Source: Streptomyces leeuwenhoekii (GTDB lineage Bacteria; Actinomycetota; Actinomycetes; Streptomycetales; Streptomycetaceae). Taken from it: a DNA stretch of 64,000 bases. The DNA lies in the NCBI RefSeq assembly GCF_001013905.1, contig NZ_LN831790.1:4106001-4170000 (forward strand), in the 5' to 3' direction. The notes beneath the pieces are model-generated. The model was not told the origin of the DNA. It saw nothing but the letters and a program-made list of their open reading frames with translations, and did no database searches. Position 1 is the first letter of the stretch. The number at the start of each line of letters is the position of its first letter. Shown here one piece after another: positions 61,892 through 64,000 of the stretch. The translations under genes and the position numbers were made by a program.

Positions 61892-61989
61892 ACTACCACC
61901 GTCCTGGCCATCGAGCCGTCCACACGGGCCTCCGCACAGCCTACGATCGTCACACGAAAGCACTGCCGGGGTGCCGCACAGCAGCGTAA

Positions 61990-62046
61990 CTTGGGGGTCC
62001 CCCCTGCTCGAAGCACGTTCGCAGCGGAGCGAGAGCTCGGGGGAGT
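61990..62046. repeat. Dispersed Streptomyces-type intergenic repeat
   Basis: TTGGGGGTCCCCCCTGCTCGA ... CGAGAGCTCGGGGGAGTC: this stem with a central purine/pyrimidine block is a repeated intergenic element seen in many Streptomyces genomes. It could form a hairpin between the divergent amidase and maleylpyruvate isomerase-type genes. Confidence 0.55.
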
Positions 62047-62132
62047 CCGAAGACGCCCGCCGAGTGCAGCCACCTCCCACTGGCACCGCCGCCACAACTG
62101 CCCGTGTACCGACCGCCGAGGGGTCCCGTTCC

Positions 62133-62957
62133 GTGAGTCTGCATCCCACCCTCCAGCCCTACGCCGATGCCTGGACCCACTCCATCGAGGCGATATCCGA
62201 GCTGGTCCAGCCGCTCGTGGAGAGCGAATGGAACCGGCGGACACCGTGCCCGGGGTGGTCGGTCCGGGACGTGGTCTCCCATCTCATCGGGCTGGACTCG
62301 GAGATGCTCGGTGACCCGCGTCCCATCCACACGCTGCCGCGCGACCTGTTCCACGTCGCCACCGACCACCAGCGGTACATGGAGCTGCAGGTCGACGTCC
62401 GCCGCCACCACACGGCACCGGAGATGACCTCCGAACTGGAGTACATGATCATCCGCCGCAACCGCCAGCTCCGCAACGAGAACCGCGACCCGGGCGCCAG
62501 GGTGCGCGGTCCGTTCGGCACCGAGCTGACCCTGGAGGAGTCCATGCGGCGGCACGCCTTCGACGTGTGGGTCCACGAGCAGGACCTGCGCACCGCCCTC
62601 GGCCGCCCGGGCAATCTGGACTCCCCCGGCGCCCACGTCGCCCGGGACGTGCTGCTCGACGAGCTGCCCCGGGTCGTCGCCGAGGACGCGCACGCGCCGC
62701 GCAGCTCGGCCGTGGTGGTGGACGTCCACGGCCCGGTGGAGTTCCTGCGCACGGTCCGGGTGGACATCCAGGGCCGCGGCACCCTGGAGACGGCCCCCGC
62801 GCTCGGGCCGGCCGCCTCGCTCTCCCTCGACTGGGAGACCTATGTGCGCCTGGCGTGCGGCCGGGTCACGCCCGAGGCGGTGGCGGACCGCGTGAAGACG
62901 GACGGCGACCAGGAGCTGGCGGCGGCCATCCTGCGCAACTTCACGGTCACCAAGTAG
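62133..62957 (+). CDS. Maleylpyruvate isomerase family mycothiol-dependent enzyme (DinB-like)
   Basis: A 274-residue protein. The N-terminal DinB/MDMPI-type four-helix bundle (about 1-160) contains WNRRTPCPGWSVRDVVSHLI (His ligand), then a His in RRHAFDVWVHEQDLRTAL. The C-terminal MDMPI_C-like domain (about 185-270) includes VRVDIQGRGTLETAPALGPA. The family includes mycothiol-dependent isomerases and transferases; mycothiol is the actinobacterial thiol. The GTG at 62133 follows GAGGGG by 11 bases and is uncertain. The frame is open upstream. Confidence 0.85.
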   Translation: MSLHPTLQPYADAWTHSIEAISELVQPLVESEWNRRTPCPGWSVRDVVSHLIGLDSEMLGDPRPIHTLPRDLFHVATDHQRYMELQVDVRRHHTAPEMTSELEYMIIRRNRQLRNENRDPGARVRGPFGTELTLEESMRRHAFDVWVHEQDLRTALGRPGNLDSPGAHVARDVLLDELPRVVAEDAHAPRSSAVVVDVHGPVEFLRTVRVDIQGRGTLETAPALGPAASLSLDWETYVRLACGRVTPEAVADRVKTDGDQELAAAILRNFTVTK

Positions 62958-63032
62958 GCCGCGCCCACCGGGCGGCCGGAGCACCGGGGGCGCCGCGCCC
63001 GTCGTAGATCCCCGGCCCGGCCCCGGCAGTGA

Positions 63033-64000
63033 TCACGCGGGGACGTGCACCGTCTCCACCCGGCTCGCCACCAGCCGCTCCCGCTCCCGCCGGGCCGCGC
63101 GCCTGCGCAGTCGCAGGATCTGGACGACGCCGAGCGCCTGGAGGACGAAGACGGAGGAGAAGGCGACGGTGTAGTCGTCCCCGGTGGCGTCCAGCAGCAC
63201 GCCGATGGCGAAGAGCGTGGTCATCGAGGCGACGAAGCCGCCCATGTTCGTGATCCCGGACGCCGTGCCCTGCCGCTCCGGCGGGTTGGCCGGCCGCGCG
63301 AAGTCGAAGCCGATCATCGACGCCGGGCCGCACGCGCCCAGCACCACGCACAGCGCGATCAGAAGCCCCATCGGCGCGTGCGCACCGGGCCAGGCCAGGG
63401 TCGCCGCCCACAGGACGGCCGTCGCGCCCACCGTGCCCAGGGCCAGCGGCAGCCGCGCCCCGTGGTGCCGGGCGACGACCTGGCCGTAGACCAGGCCGAC
63501 CGCCATGTTCGACAGCACGACCAGGGTGAGCAGTTCACCGGCGGTGGCCCGGGTCAGGCCCTGCGCCTCGACCAGGAACGGCAGGCCCCACAGCAGCAGG
63601 AAGACCATCCCGGGGAACTGGGTGGTGAAGTGCACCCACAGTCCGAGCCGGGTCCCCGGCTCCCGCCACGACCGGACGATCTGCCGCCGTACGTAGGCGG
63701 CCCCCTGGTGGCCGGGCGGCTCCGGCTCGTACCCCTCGGGGTGGTCCTTCAGGAACAGCAGCAGCAGGACGAAGACGGCGACGCCCGCCAGCGCGCTGCC
63801 GGCGAACGCGGCGGTCCAGCCGATGCCGTGCAGCAGCCGGGCCAGGACCAGGGTGGAGACGAGGTTGCCCGCCATGCCGGCGAGCCCCGCGAGCTGGCCG
63901 ACCAGCGGCCCTCGGCGGGCCGGGAACCAGCGGGTGCCCAGCCGCAGCACGCTGATGAAGGTCATCGCGTCACCGCAGCCCAGCAGCGCCCGCGAGGCGA
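63033..64000 (-). CDS. MFS transporter, 3' part (5' end outside window)
   Basis: At least 322 residues of a major facilitator superfamily carrier. The frame is open to base 64000 and the visible N-terminal part begins ALLGCGDAMTFISVLRLG, typical of helix 4 and after. Later helices include NLVSTLVLARLLHGIGWTAA, AVFVLLLLFLKDHPEGYEP, VHFTTQFPGMVFLLLWGLPF and TVAFSSVFVLQALGVVQIL. This DUF-like MFS group (ACS/oxalate or organic anion type) cannot be narrowed. An ATG exists at 63965 but the homology continues upstream. Confidence 0.85.
   Translation of the reverse strand, partial: ASRALLGCGDAMTFISVLRLGTRWFPARRGPLVGQLAGLAGMAGNLVSTLVLARLLHGIGWTAAFAGSALAGVAVFVLLLLFLKDHPEGYEPEPPGHQGAAYVRRQIVRSWREPGTRLGLWVHFTTQFPGMVFLLLWGLPFLVEAQGLTRATAGELLTLVVLSNMAVGLVYGQVVARHHGARLPLALGTVGATAVLWAATLAWPGAHAPMGLLIALCVVLGACGPASMIGFDFARPANPPERQGTASGITNMGGFVASMTTLFAIGVLLDATGDDYTVAFSSVFVLQALGVVQILRLRRRAARRERERLVASRVETVHVPA

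Overview
The window is typical Streptomyces chromosome. Base composition is very G+C-rich with strong third-position GC bias, genes are closely spaced on both strands, GTG starts are common, and the families are actinobacterial (DUF6479, DUF6458, SpoIIE/anti-sigma ATPases, LAXTG sortase substrates, GlxA, EACC1). From memory only, the order short thrS - phoX - metG - aspS - acyl-CoA dehydrogenase - M18 peptidase resembles the core region around SCO3780-SCO3800 of S. coelicolor; this was not checked.

Layout. 1-597: end of a TetR regulator. 0.7-3.1 kb: two overlapping CNNM/CBS (hemolysin-type) membrane proteins. 3.4-9.0 kb: coiled-coil membrane protein, penicillin-binding protein, lipoprotein esterase, beta-helix protein. 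9.4-13.8 kb: DUF6479 protein, large ATPase-LuxR regulator, lipoprotein, zinc-ribbon protein. 13.9-19.8 kb: GH13 glucosidase, LAETG-anchored protein, nucleoside hydrolase, a short threonyl-tRNA synthetase preceded by an unannotated Thr-rich leader peptide and hairpin (candidate attenuator), and a small secreted protein. 20.0-24.2 kb looks accessory: frameshifted HAD hydrolase, GNAT enzyme, truncated DUF5753 regulator, and a GntR regulator with three CTAG-centred operators facing an anti-sigma-type ATPase. 24.3-25.7 kb: GAF-ANTAR regulator and a small protein.

25.7-32.6 kb is the most unusual block. Genes on the minus strand encode, in transcription order, a SpoIIE-type phosphatase, a protein that looks like a catalytically dead caspase with a helical tail, the adaptor EACC1, a very large membrane-spanning caspase (caspase, polyproline, TM, binding-protein-like domain, vWA), and a lipoprotein binding protein overlapping it by 4 bp. 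I read it as a conflict or cell-death module that links extracellular sensing to a cytoplasmic protease. 32.7-36.2 kb: two membrane proteins, an alpha/beta hydrolase with a leaderless-type promoter, and an exo/endonuclease-phosphatase protein. 36.3-40.4 kb: PhoX phosphatase behind a clear PHO box, and a repeat-rich vWA protein.

40.5-44.7 kb: metG, PH-domain protein, an Rpn nuclease remnant, aspS. 44.9-49.8 kb: PAS-GAF-PP2C-ATPase phosphatase overlapping tail-to-tail with an AI-2E transporter, then pirin and an SseB-domain protein. 49.9-56.9 kb: acyl-CoA dehydrogenase, M18 aminopeptidase, DUF6458 protein, an orphan gene behind paired palindromes, an AT-richer gap and a large protein of unknown function. 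57.0-64.0 kb: thioredoxin/NHL protein, cupin, GlxA regulator overlapping a LURP-one protein, a 17-bp minisatellite, a nitrilase-family amidase, a maleylpyruvate isomerase-type protein, and the 3' part of an MFS transporter cut by the window end. I recognised no tRNA, rRNA, CRISPR array, insertion sequence or att site.
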